Source: Bacteroides_D sp963543925
Lineage (GTDB): Bacteria; Bacteroidota; Bacteroidia; Bacteroidales; CAJPTX01
DNA: 64,000 bases
Direction of reading: 5' to 3'
Assembly: GCA_963543925.1 (NCBI GenBank)
Contig: CAUUCP010000005.1
Coordinates: 1 to 64,000, forward strand
This document shows positions 26,149 to 34,803 of this stretch, piece after piece; position 1 is the first letter of the stretch, and each line of letters begins with the position of its first letter. The notes beneath the pieces were generated by a model. The model was not told the DNA's origin, did not search any database, and saw only the letters and a list, made by a program, of their open reading frames with translations. Position numbers and translations under genes: made by a program.

Positions 26149-27129
26149 CTATGCGCGCATCGCGTCGAGGATCTCGACCAAGAGGTCGGGCATCTCGCGC
26201 CCCAGGGCGCGCACCTGCTTGGGGACGATGCTCTCGGCTGTAAGCCCGGGACAGGTGTTGATCTCTAGGAAGTAGGGCGTCCCGTCGTGGAGTATGAAGT
26301 CTGCTCGCGCCATACCCCGACACCCGAGGCGTTCGTAGGCGGCTGCTGTGTAGTGTTGGACACGTTCCGACATCGGCAGGGGGATTCTCGCTGGGACGAT
26401 CTCCTGCGAAGAACCGTCGTACTTGGTCTGGAAGTCGAAGAACTCCGACGGGGAGACAATCTCGGCCACTGGGAAAGTGGTCACACGAGAGCCTACCTTG
26501 ACCATCCCACACGAGAGCTCTGTACCGGGACAGAACCGCTCCAGCATGATGTCCGAGGAAATCTCCAACGTCTCCCGCACGGCCTGGTGGAGCTCATTCC
26601 CATTACGAACCTTCTTTACGCCTACGCTACTCCCGTTGTCGTTCGGTTTCACAAAGAGGGGAAAACCGATGTCTCGCTTTATGGTTTCGATATCAAGGTC
26701 TTCGAAACGATGGATGTCTAGGGAGGGAAGCAGCGGCACTATCCCCTGTAAGTATCGCTTGCAAGCACTCTTGTGGAAAGAGATCGCTTGTGTAAAGGCG
26801 CTCCCCGTGGAAAAGGGAATGTGCATCAACTCTAGGTAACCTTGCAATAAACCATTTTCGCCCGGTGTACCGTGGGTAGAGATGAAGGCAAGATCGAGCG
26901 GGAGCATCCCGTCGGGGAGCGGGAGGGAAAACGTGTTCTTGTCGACCTGTACACAACGCCCATCGGGCAGAGTATAGGTCCAACTGGCCCCCTGCACATC
27001 GATCACGTAGGGCGTATACCGTGTCCCCGAGATCCAATTCTGGAGCTGCTCCGCACTTAGGAGAGAAATGACGCGCTCTTGTGATGTGCCTCCCGCCAAG
27101 ATGGCGACATTATATCCGTTTCGTATCAT
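26149..27129 (-). CDS. ddl: D-alanine--D-alanine ligase
   Basis: 326 residues with an ATP-grasp fold. Motifs: VAILAGGTSQERVISL near the N-terminus, HGTPGENGLLQGYLE, FVKPNDNGSSVGV (ATP binding), the omega-loop FFDFQTKYDG with the KY pair associated with D-Ala-D-Ala specificity, and FLEINTCPGLT (metal binding). It joins two D-alanines for peptidoglycan precursors in the cytoplasm. A TAACTTTG promoter box lies 27 bases upstream. It is monocistronic by position; the usual mur cluster is not nearby. Confidence 0.95.
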   Translation of the reverse strand: MIRNGYNVAILAGGTSQERVISLLSAEQLQNWISGTRYTPYVIDVQGASWTYTLPDGRCVQVDKNTFSLPLPDGMLPLDLAFISTHGTPGENGLLQGYLELMHIPFSTGSAFTQAISFHKSACKRYLQGIVPLLPSLDIHRFEDLDIETIKRDIGFPLFVKPNDNGSSVGVKKVRNGNELHQAVRETLEISSDIMLERFCPGTELSCGMVKVGSRVTTFPVAEIVSPSEFFDFQTKYDGSSQEIVPARIPLPMSERVQHYTAAAYERLGCRGMARADFILHDGTPYFLEINTCPGLTAESIVPKQVRALGREMPDLLVEILDAMRA

Positions 27130-27155
27130 TGAAGGTTTCCTATTGAAAAGTGGTG

Positions 27156-27163
27156 CAAAGTTA
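27156..27163 (-). promoter_or_regulatory. -7 promoter box (TAACTTTG) for ddl
   Basis: Exact TAnnTTTG match on the minus strand, 26 bases upstream of the ddl ATG at 27129. Confidence 0.6.
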
Positions 27164-27263
27164 ACCGCTCGGACGAGATCTGAGGAGGGTCTGCAGAAGA
27201 TTTTGCACAGGATGTTCTGGAGCTCCTAGCCATACCGCATCCATGCGGAAAACCACGATACGG

Positions 27264-27607
27264 TTCTAAACAGTGTGTAACAAGCTTCCTGTTTCGCCAC
27301 CCACCGCCCGTTCCTTATACACATAGCGCCTACTACTACTTTATGGAATCCTAAAGCGCTATTTTTGTACGATAAACTAAATAATAGAGTGCTGGAATAA
27401 AGAAATGCGTATAGAATATGAGCTATTTCAGGGTAGGTAATTTTACCTAATTTAGGGCGTGTAGAGTACGTGTAGAGTCTGTGTAGCGTACGTGTAGCAT
27501 TGGTGTACTCAGAACATGGCTTGTTTGGGGAGGGGGAATTAATGAAAATATAAAGCGGTATAAGCCTGTTTTTCTCCCGTTGCTGTGATGCTTAGGCACT
27601 TTTACAG
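27264..27607 (+). repeat. MITE-like repeat, copy C
   Basis: Same orientation and order of blocks as the element at 15532: left end near CAGTGTGTAAC, CTTTATGGAATCC block, palindrome TAGGTAATTTTACCTA at 27434-27449, 12-bp GTGTAGAGTACG-type units, and a degraded right end near 27607. Terminal repeats are decayed compared with copy B. The rest of the 27130-27892 gap has the ddl promoter and a promoter at 27863; 27608-27860 has no gene I can support. Confidence 0.7.
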
Positions 27608-27862
27608 ATATCCCCTCGCTACCTTGGAAATCGCAACAATTGGTTGCGGTAGTAGATTTCTTTGCTCAATTACAGCACTAAGTTACTAAAAATCATTGGT
27701 GTAAATGGTGTTTACCGTGCAATAATCCCATGGTAGACCTGAAGATGGGTAGCTTCTTTAGACACTGTGTAGGAGAGTATCCAATACTTCAGAAGAGAGG
27801 ACGTTTTGCGGCACTCAGACAATAGTATCGCTCGGTGTATAAAGAAATGCACAAAAATCCGT

Positions 27863-27870
27863 TACTTTTG
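27863..27870 (+). promoter_or_regulatory. -7 promoter box (TACTTTTG) for the FKBP-sbcDC run
   Basis: Exact TAnnTTTG match 22 bases before the ATG at 27893, followed by GAGGGACG as ribosome-binding site. It excludes the upstream in-frame start at 27806. Confidence 0.65.
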
Positions 27871-27892
27871 TGGGAGTATAGAGGGACGTGGC

Positions 27893-28807
27893 ATGATGGG
27901 CATATTACGGTGTAGCCGTGGAAGATTTGGGTTCGCAACAGTCGTACTGCTCTTGGCAGTGCTACTGGGATGTCAACGCGCGCCAGAAGGCTACCTCGCG
28001 GGGTATACCCAGTTGGTAGATGACACCTATTACCGTCTTGCAGCTCTAGGCGAGGGGGCGCGCAAAGCTTCGCTCGGCGACTATATTACGCTTCAGTTGC
28101 GTTACGCCACCCTAGAGGACTCTACTTTTTTCACGGGGCTACGTCGTTTCCAAATCGAGCCATCGCCTTACGAAGGTTCGATCGATGCCTGTTTTACACT
28201 GCTCGCAGAGGGAGATAGTGCCAATTTCTATCTGAATCCCCGCAAGTTCTTTGAACAGACTCTACAGACTACTCTACCCCACTTCTTGGATTCTGTCCCC
28301 TCGATGCGCATTGATGTAAAGGTATTGGCACTCCAAGATTCCGTCTCCTACGCGCGCGATAAAGAGGCATTCGTACATTGGATTGAGGATTTCAGTGCTT
28401 ACGAACGGGTACTCTTGGCACAGTATATCGCCAAGGAGCGGATGAACCCACACGCCGTCGACAGTCTTTTTTACTTGCCCAAAAGAGCGGGAAGTGGAGA
28501 TTATCCGCGCAACGGAGATACCCTTACCATCGAGTTTGAGGGACGATTCCTTGACGGTGAGTTCTTCGACTCGACCAAGAAGCGCAAGGAGTCCTTTCAG
28601 TTCGTCTTGGGACAAAAGTGGCAAGTCATCGACGGACTAGAACGCGCCGTACGGATGATGCGTGAGGGAGAGATTGCCCTCTTTATTCTCCCGTCTGCGG
28701 TCGCCTTTGGCGCAACGGGCAGCTCTACGGGGATCGTCCCCCCCTACACGCCCGTCATCTTTGAGATTGAACTTTCAGAACTTAAGCCAGGTGAACGTCT
28801 GGAATAG
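27893..28807 (+). CDS. FKBP-type peptidyl-prolyl isomerase lipoprotein (GldI-like)
   Basis: 304 residues from the ATG-ATG at 27893, the start chosen from the promoter box and GAGGG just ahead. The lipobox LLGC has Cys27. A degenerate FKBP-like half occupies about 55-155 (GDYITLQLRYATLED); a recognisable FKBP domain lies at about 205-300 (NGDTLTIEFEGRFLDGEFFDS, VIDGLERAVRMMREGE, LPSAVAFGATG, VIFEIELSEL). Two-domain FKBP lipoproteins like this resemble the GldI family of Bacteroidota, which fold exported proteins at the envelope. First of three consecutive FKBP-like genes; the next start overlaps its end by 17 bases. Confidence 0.85.
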   Translation: MMGILRCSRGRFGFATVVLLLAVLLGCQRAPEGYLAGYTQLVDDTYYRLAALGEGARKASLGDYITLQLRYATLEDSTFFTGLRRFQIEPSPYEGSIDACFTLLAEGDSANFYLNPRKFFEQTLQTTLPHFLDSVPSMRIDVKVLALQDSVSYARDKEAFVHWIEDFSAYERVLLAQYIAKERMNPHAVDSLFYLPKRAGSGDYPRNGDTLTIEFEGRFLDGEFFDSTKKRKESFQFVLGQKWQVIDGLERAVRMMREGEIALFILPSAVAFGATGSSTGIVPPYTPVIFEIELSELKPGERLE

Positions 28808-29309
28808 ATTCCCCACCCTTGGGCTTCTCCCCTTGCTTCTCGTTCTCACGGGGTGCAATGGTCTTCACGAATTAGAGTTGGAAGAGCGTGAACAGGAGAG
28901 TCTGCGGCAACGACTCGAGAAGATAGGGAGTGTCGAGGAACACGATCAGCTCTTTTTCGTGCGTCTCGACTCGGTAGACCGACCCTACGCTACGGGCGAC
29001 ACGCTTTACTTGCGCTATACCCTTGTGGCGCTCGCTGCGCGCGGAGAAATCGTGCTAGAGAGCAATGAACCCGATGTGATCGCACAGCACAAGCTCCACG
29101 CCACCGAGATAGATTATCCACCGCAACCCTACGTTCTGGGAAAAACGGATTGGCTCAAGGGAATACAGCGAGGGCTCGAGTATCTCTCGCGCCGCAGTTC
29201 GCGAGGATGGATAGGCATACCACACGCTCAGGGATACGGAAATGCCCCATTCGGACGCATACCGAGTCGCACACCCCTCCTCTTCCACTACGAGATTACG
29301 AACCAGTAG
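28791..29309 (+). CDS. FKBP-like lipoprotein
   Basis: 172 residues using a GTG start at 28791, which overlaps the previous gene by 17 bases and immediately yields a lipoprotein signal (LLLVLTGC, Cys22). The earlier in-frame ATG at 28662 would bury the signal sequence. An FKBP fold is recognisable: GDTLYLRYTLVALAARGEIV, WLKGIQRGLEYLSRR, GIPHAQGYGN, LLFHYEI. The active-site aromatic residues of FKBPs are only partly kept, so it may be a chaperone rather than an active isomerase. The overlap implies translational coupling with the upstream FKBP. Confidence 0.7.
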   Translation: MNVWNRFPTLGLLPLLLVLTGCNGLHELELEEREQESLRQRLEKIGSVEEHDQLFFVRLDSVDRPYATGDTLYLRYTLVALAARGEIVLESNEPDVIAQHKLHATEIDYPPQPYVLGKTDWLKGIQRGLEYLSRRSSRGWIGIPHAQGYGNAPFGRIPSRTPLLFHYEITNQ

Positions 29310-29325
29310 GAATTTTTACCCAACC

Positions 29326-30288
29326 ATGAAACGGACACTCTCGCTCGTTATCACGATGCTCGTCACAGGGGCACTCTTCATTACCACACCGAGTTGTAAA
29401 AAGGATAGTACCGATTTCGGAGGATCCGACGAATTGGTGCGTCTCCAAGCCTTCCAGAAGCTACACTATCCTCAGGCACGCACTTTGGTCAACGACGCTT
29501 TTTTACAAACCCTAAAACCCAATAGCGAGGGGGAACAACTGAGCCGGGAGAAGTGGCTTTATTTTGACTATTTGGCGACGGATCTCGATGGTACATTCCT
29601 CGCTACGAGCTTGCCTGAAAAAGCGAAAGAGTACGGACATTTCTCCAAGACCACCTATTACGTCCCGCGGTATAAACCGATGACAGAAAAAGGGGTCGGT
29701 GCTTCCCTCGTCGAGGCGCTCGGGAGTATGAGGATCGGAGAGGAGGTTGTCCTAGGATTGCCAGCCGCTCAGGCTAAAGCACTCGGCTTGTGGACCAACC
29801 GAGACTACCACTCGGCACTACTCTACCTCACCCCGCGCCAACAAGTGGCTGACCCCAAGGCGCATGAAAAAGAACTCATCAATACCTACCTTGCACAGCA
29901 TTCAGGGTTTGAGGTCGTCGATAAAGTCTACCGAAAGGTCACAGAGACCGGTAGTGGCGCTGAGATAAAGTCCGAATCGAATCTATGGATACAGTATGCC
30001 GTCTATTCGCTCTCAGGGTATCTTTTTGATACCAACGTCGCAGAGACAGCACAACAGCACGATGTCTATTCCTCCTCGGCAAACAAGTACGGACTTCTCT
30101 CTATGAAAGCCTCTGACGATAAAAAGCTTATCAAGGGATTTAGTGGACTCACGGTAGGGCTCAAGACAGGGACAAAGCTCCTCGCTATCATCCCCAGTGA
30201 GGTCGGCTACGGTGAAAGTGGACGTGGAAAGATCCGTCCCAATGAGCCGTTGCTCGTCGAAATGAACATCGTACGTTCCTCGAAATAG
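29326..30288 (+). CDS. FKBP-type peptidyl-prolyl isomerase-like lipoprotein
   Basis: 320 residues from the ATG at 29326, which follows TAGGA and begins a signal sequence ending in TPSCKKDS, typical of Bacteroidota lipoproteins (Cys24). A divergent first FKBP-like half (about 75-170) precedes a clearer C-terminal FKBP domain (about 225-318: LWIQYAVYSLSGYLFDTN, LIKGFSGLTVGLKTG, IIPSEVGYGESGRG, LLVEMNIV). It is the third of three same-strand FKBP-like lipoproteins and is 30 bases upstream of sbcD. Confidence 0.8.
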   Translation: MKRTLSLVITMLVTGALFITTPSCKKDSTDFGGSDELVRLQAFQKLHYPQARTLVNDAFLQTLKPNSEGEQLSREKWLYFDYLATDLDGTFLATSLPEKAKEYGHFSKTTYYVPRYKPMTEKGVGASLVEALGSMRIGEEVVLGLPAAQAKALGLWTNRDYHSALLYLTPRQQVADPKAHEKELINTYLAQHSGFEVVDKVYRKVTETGSGAEIKSESNLWIQYAVYSLSGYLFDTNVAETAQQHDVYSSSANKYGLLSMKASDDKKLIKGFSGLTVGLKTGTKLLAIIPSEVGYGESGRGKIRPNEPLLVEMNIVRSSK

Positions 30289-30318
30289 GTGCGACGCCTG
30301 TCGCCCACCCCCCATGCT

Positions 30319-31533
30319 ATGCGTCTGATACATACAGCAGACTGGCACTTAGGTCTCTCTTTTCATAACTATTCGCGACTCGAAGAGCAAGCGCTGTTCC
30401 TTCAATGGTTGGAAGATCTCGTAGCCCGAGAGCGTGTGGACGCCCTCCTCGTAGCTGGAGATGTCTTTGACACCTATACCCCTTCGTCCCAAGCACAAAA
30501 CCTTTTCTACCAATTCCTACACCGTGTCACGGAGCGCTGTCCAAAACTGAGCGTGGTCGTGACGGCGGGAAATCATGACTCTGGACTACGTCTCGAAGCG
30601 CCAAAGGAACTCCTCGCTGGGCTCAACATCCATCTCAAGGGGAGTGTCGTGCAAAACCAGACGGAGAGGCGGATAGATTATCAACAGTTTGCTATCCCCC
30701 TGCGCGATGCACAAGGACGGGAGTTCCTCTGTCTAGCGATCCCCTTCTTACGCATCAATGATTGCCCACAGAATGGTGATGCCGAAGATCCCACCGTCGC
30801 CTTTTACCGAGAGCTAGCCGAAGACCTAGCTACTGACCCTCGCCCCAAGATCTGTCTGGGGCACCTCTATGCCTCGAGTTCGCATATCGACGAACACGAC
30901 GAAGTGGAGTATAGTATCATCGGAGGGTTGGAGGGATTGCCCCTCGAGCCCTACCTCCGTGACTATCGTTACGTGGCGCTCGGGCATATTCACATCCAAC
31001 AACGGGTCTACGAGACGGGGACGGTCTATTATGCTGGAGCGCCTATTGCCACCACCTTTGCGCACCAAGGACGACACGCTGGGGTCTTACTCGTCGATGT
31101 AACGGAACAGGGAACAACCGTAACCCCCATAGATTTCCCATCGCCATTGCATTTACTACGACTCGTGGGACGGTATCAGGAAATAGAAGCGGCCATTACC
31201 TCCCTACCACAGGGAGAACCCGACGGGCTCTCACCCATCCTCGCGGTGGAGATTGTGACAGAAGAACCCATCCCATTTCTGAAAACAGACTTGGAGCGCT
31301 GGCTCATGGGACGTGCCGCTCGTCTGGGACCAGTCCTCTTGCGGCGTCCCACAGAAGACCAGCCTACCGAAGAGGATGACGCACTACCACACTTCTATCA
31401 CGGTCTGGATGCCGAACAGATCGCCCAACGAGAATACCGAAAAAACTACGGGATACCCATGCCAGAGAAAATGCTCCGACTGTTCAGAGAGGCGATACAG
31501 CAGGCCAGAGAAGGTGAACCGAAAGAACTGTAA
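30319..31533 (+). CDS. sbcD: SbcCD exonuclease subunit D
   Basis: 404 residues from the ATG at 30319; the longer frame starts at GTG 30289 directly at the previous stop and adds nothing conserved. Metallophosphoesterase motifs are in order: HTADWHLG, AGDVFDTY, TAGNHDSG, LGHLYAS and LGHIHIQQ. It is the Mn-dependent nuclease subunit that, with SbcC, opens hairpins and trims DNA ends during break repair and replication of palindromes. The sbcC gene starts four bases after its stop. Confidence 0.94.
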   Translation: MRLIHTADWHLGLSFHNYSRLEEQALFLQWLEDLVARERVDALLVAGDVFDTYTPSSQAQNLFYQFLHRVTERCPKLSVVVTAGNHDSGLRLEAPKELLAGLNIHLKGSVVQNQTERRIDYQQFAIPLRDAQGREFLCLAIPFLRINDCPQNGDAEDPTVAFYRELAEDLATDPRPKICLGHLYASSSHIDEHDEVEYSIIGGLEGLPLEPYLRDYRYVALGHIHIQQRVYETGTVYYAGAPIATTFAHQGRHAGVLLVDVTEQGTTVTPIDFPSPLHLLRLVGRYQEIEAAITSLPQGEPDGLSPILAVEIVTEEPIPFLKTDLERWLMGRAARLGPVLLRRPTEDQPTEEDDALPHFYHGLDAEQIAQREYRKNYGIPMPEKMLRLFREAIQQAREGEPKEL

Positions 31534-31536
31534 CGG

Positions 31537-34500
31537 ATGAGAATACTCAGTGTGGCGGGCGAGAACCTTGCGAGTCTACGAGACCCCTTCCGTATCGATT
31601 TTGATAAGCCGCCACTCTCCGACGCAGGGCTCTTCCTCATTACCGGACGTACGGGCGCGGGAAAGTCTACATTGCTCGATGCCATCTGTTTAGCCCTCTA
31701 TAACCGTATCCCGCGCCTGCGTGGAAAGAAGGATCTTTCGAATAAGGTCGAGGACTTACCAGGAGGAGAACTCCTGAGCGATAACGATCCGCGACAAATC
31801 CTACGACGAGGGGCAGGGGCTGCATCTGCTTCGGTACGGTTCCAAGGGCTAGATGGCAAGCTCTATTGCTCCACCTGGCATGTACATCGGGCAAATAAAC
31901 GACCAACGGGCAAGCTACAAGAGAGCGAATTGACCCTGGTGAACGAAACAGAGAAGCGTGTCGAACTCAACGGACGAAGCTATAAAGAGGAATATACGAC
32001 GCGTATCACACAACTCGTGGGCATGAACTACGAACAGTTTGTACGCGCCGTAGTCTTGGCACAAAGCCAGTTCGATGCCTTCCTCAAAGCGCCTGCCGAC
32101 GAAAAAGCATCTCTATTGGAACAACTAACCAATACGCGCGAGTTTGCCCTCATCTCCCGTACGATCTTCAGTCGTTGCGCCGCTGCAAGATCCGATCTGG
32201 AGCATACCGAACTGGAGATCGAAGCCCTAGGATGTCTATCCCTAGAGGAGATCGCAAGGTTAGAGACACAGCAAAACGTTTATCAGCAGAACGTCACTCG
32301 TGCTCAACACGACATCAACCAACTCGCACTCTCTATAGAGTGGCACGAGCAAGCGCGGAAAATGCACCAAGAGCTCCTCGCTGCACAAGAACTGGTAAAG
32401 CAACAGGAAGCCGAAAGTGAAAAAATAGAAAACGAGAGAGCTTGGGTGAATCAATGGGAAGAGAGTCAAGAGGTGAGAGAAAAAGCCGTGCGCGTACAAG
32501 AGCATCAGGAGCACATCCACGAACTGATCGCCACTTTACGTGCAAAAAGCACCACGCTCCAACGGGCGTATAAAGAGGAACGACGACTTGAAAAGGAGTA
32601 TGATCAATTGCTGCACACCAAGGAACTCCTGGCTGGTGAACGTGTGAATCTAGAGCACATACAAACCTCAAGTCTAGGAATAGAAAAGGAGATTGCAGCG
32701 CAAACCGCCGAGTTCGAGCGCCTAGACGCTAAGTTGAAGGAGCTCTGCGCACAGGGAAAGAGGGCGGCTGAGGAGGAGAAGGAACAGGAGAAAAAGCTCG
32801 AGCAACTCCAAACACAGATTGCGCAACGAGACCGTGAGCGAGCATCCCTTGCGCCGCGCCAGAAACTCTACGAAGCACTAGAACGATTGCAGCAAATCTA
32901 CACTTCGTTTACCAACCTTTTACCCCAAATCCAGCGAGAACAGAAGGATTTAGCACTCGCTACCAATACACAAGCACGCTTACTGCAACAACAAGCCGAG
33001 ATTGAGAAGGAATGGCATGCACTCGCGGGGGGTGTCCCGCTCGAAGTGCTGGAGTTACGAGCGCTTCTGAAAGAAGGGACGCCATGTCCACTCTGTGGAA
33101 GTACGACACATCACCTAGAACCCGAGGCGACGGCACTTCATACGCAGGATTGGGAAACACTTCGTAGCGAACAGCAGAGATTGAAACAGCTGCGAGAGAA
33201 GGGGGACAAAGACCTACACACTGCAGAAGTCAATCGTGAGAAACACCGTGCCGCGCTCACGCTCCTCGAACAGCAAAAGAGACAAGCAGAGACGCTCTGG
33301 GAGCAGACCCTACGGGAGCAACAAACACTCCCCCATGTTGCAATACAAGAAACGGAGTTTACCCAAGAACAGCTGCCCGCTATCAAGTTATTCCTAACCA
33401 CCCTCGTCGACGAACGCACCCAATGGCTTGAGATAGAGAAGGCGGCAGGGCTGGAAGCGCAGCTTGCGTCTAGTAGAGAACTCTTCCAAAGTCGCAAGCA
33501 AACAACTCAAAGACTGCGAGAGGAGTACAGGGGGCTCTCCCAGCAACACAACAACATTGAAACGAAAATAGAGGAGCTAAGAAAACAACTCTCCGATCTG
33601 ACGCAGGGGAAGCCGCTCGAACAACTCATGCGCGACTACCACCAGCGGTTTCGCAACAACGACCTACGTACTACCGAAGTGAAGCGAAGACTCGGCCAAG
33701 TGCACGAACAGCAGCAGAGCCTCGCTCAGACTACCCATACGCTCAACCATAATCGGTGCGAGAGTCAACGGAAACAAGCGACCACGCAGAGCGAAATCCA
33801 AATATGGTTGAGGGAGCATCCCGTCTACAATCCCGTCCTACTCGCCACCTTGCAAGGGCATACGAAGGAGGAGGTACATCGTTTTCGAGAACGCTGGAAC
33901 GTTATCCTACAAGAGACTACCAAGGCGCAAACCCTACTGCAGGAGCGAATGGGGCGCAAGGAGGCACATCTTGCTGCACCTCCCCCCGATCCGCGTCCGT
34001 GGGATCTCCTTGTCCAAGCGCTGAGTGACCAAAAGAAGTGCCTAGAGGAGAACCAAAAGCTGCTGGCCTACCATACCCTCAGGCTAGAGGAACAAGCCCA
34101 AAAGGCAAAAAGAAGAGTGATCCTCGAGGATATACGCACTCAACAACGAGACCAAGCGCTAGAGTGGGAAAAGTTGAATGCGCTCTTCGGTTCAAAGGAT
34201 GGAAAACGATTCCGAGTCATAGCGCAGGGCTATACCCTTGTCGCCTTGCTGGAGTTTGCCAATCGCCAATTAGCACACATCATGCCACGCTATCGACTCG
34301 TGCAGGGAGCAACCGAGGGGAATACCCTCTCGCTCAGAATCGTCGATACGCAGATGGGAGGAGAGCTCAGAAACATTGATACCCTCTCTGGGGGAGAAAC
34401 CTTTATCGTTTCCCTAGCCCTCTCCTTAGCCCTCTCCTCGATTTCCTCGCATCACCATGCGATCGAGCTCCTTTTTATCGACGAAGGTTTTGGTACACTG

Positions 34501-34668
34501 GACGCAGATAACCTCCGTTTGGTGATAGAAACCCTCGAGGCATTACAGATGCAGGGACGGCGGATTGGTCTGATCTCCCATGTTGCCGAGCTGAATGAGC
34601 GGATTCCCGTACAGGTGCGGGTAGAGAAGCAGAGCCACGATGCGGCGCGGGTGCTTGTCGTGGGGTGA
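31537..34668 (+). CDS. sbcC: SbcCD exonuclease subunit C (SMC-like ATPase)
   Basis: 1043 residues. Walker A GRTGAGKST is at 37-45. Two long coiled-coil arms (about 200-500 and 530-850, rich in Glu, Gln, Leu, Arg) flank the zinc hook CPLC at 517-520. The C-terminal lobe has signature LSGGETFIVSLALSLALS and Walker B LLFIDEGFGTLD near 977-988. It dimerises through the hook and drives SbcD nuclease on hairpins and blocked ends. Its position behind three lipoprotein genes looks like an incidental operon. Confidence 0.95.
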   Translation: MRILSVAGENLASLRDPFRIDFDKPPLSDAGLFLITGRTGAGKSTLLDAICLALYNRIPRLRGKKDLSNKVEDLPGGELLSDNDPRQILRRGAGAASASVRFQGLDGKLYCSTWHVHRANKRPTGKLQESELTLVNETEKRVELNGRSYKEEYTTRITQLVGMNYEQFVRAVVLAQSQFDAFLKAPADEKASLLEQLTNTREFALISRTIFSRCAAARSDLEHTELEIEALGCLSLEEIARLETQQNVYQQNVTRAQHDINQLALSIEWHEQARKMHQELLAAQELVKQQEAESEKIENERAWVNQWEESQEVREKAVRVQEHQEHIHELIATLRAKSTTLQRAYKEERRLEKEYDQLLHTKELLAGERVNLEHIQTSSLGIEKEIAAQTAEFERLDAKLKELCAQGKRAAEEEKEQEKKLEQLQTQIAQRDRERASLAPRQKLYEALERLQQIYTSFTNLLPQIQREQKDLALATNTQARLLQQQAEIEKEWHALAGGVPLEVLELRALLKEGTPCPLCGSTTHHLEPEATALHTQDWETLRSEQQRLKQLREKGDKDLHTAEVNREKHRAALTLLEQQKRQAETLWEQTLREQQTLPHVAIQETEFTQEQLPAIKLFLTTLVDERTQWLEIEKAAGLEAQLASSRELFQSRKQTTQRLREEYRGLSQQHNNIETKIEELRKQLSDLTQGKPLEQLMRDYHQRFRNNDLRTTEVKRRLGQVHEQQQSLAQTTHTLNHNRCESQRKQATTQSEIQIWLREHPVYNPVLLATLQGHTKEEVHRFRERWNVILQETTKAQTLLQERMGRKEAHLAAPPPDPRPWDLLVQALSDQKKCLEENQKLLAYHTLRLEEQAQKAKRRVILEDIRTQQRDQALEWEKLNALFGSKDGKRFRVIAQGYTLVALLEFANRQLAHIMPRYRLVQGATEGNTLSLRIVDTQMGGELRNIDTLSGGETFIVSLALSLALSSISSHHHAIELLFIDEGFGTLDADNLRLVIETLEALQMQGRRIGLISHVAELNERIPVQVRVEKQSHDAARVLVVG

Positions 34669-34803
34669 ACATAACGATTGCTAGACGCCTGAAAGGTAGC
34701 GAGGAAACGATTACCTCCGTCATGCAACCTTTCCTTTGAGTACAAAGAAGAGCTCCCCCCCCATTGCTGCTGGAAGAATGAAAAGGGGCGGGCTTACACG
34801 CTT

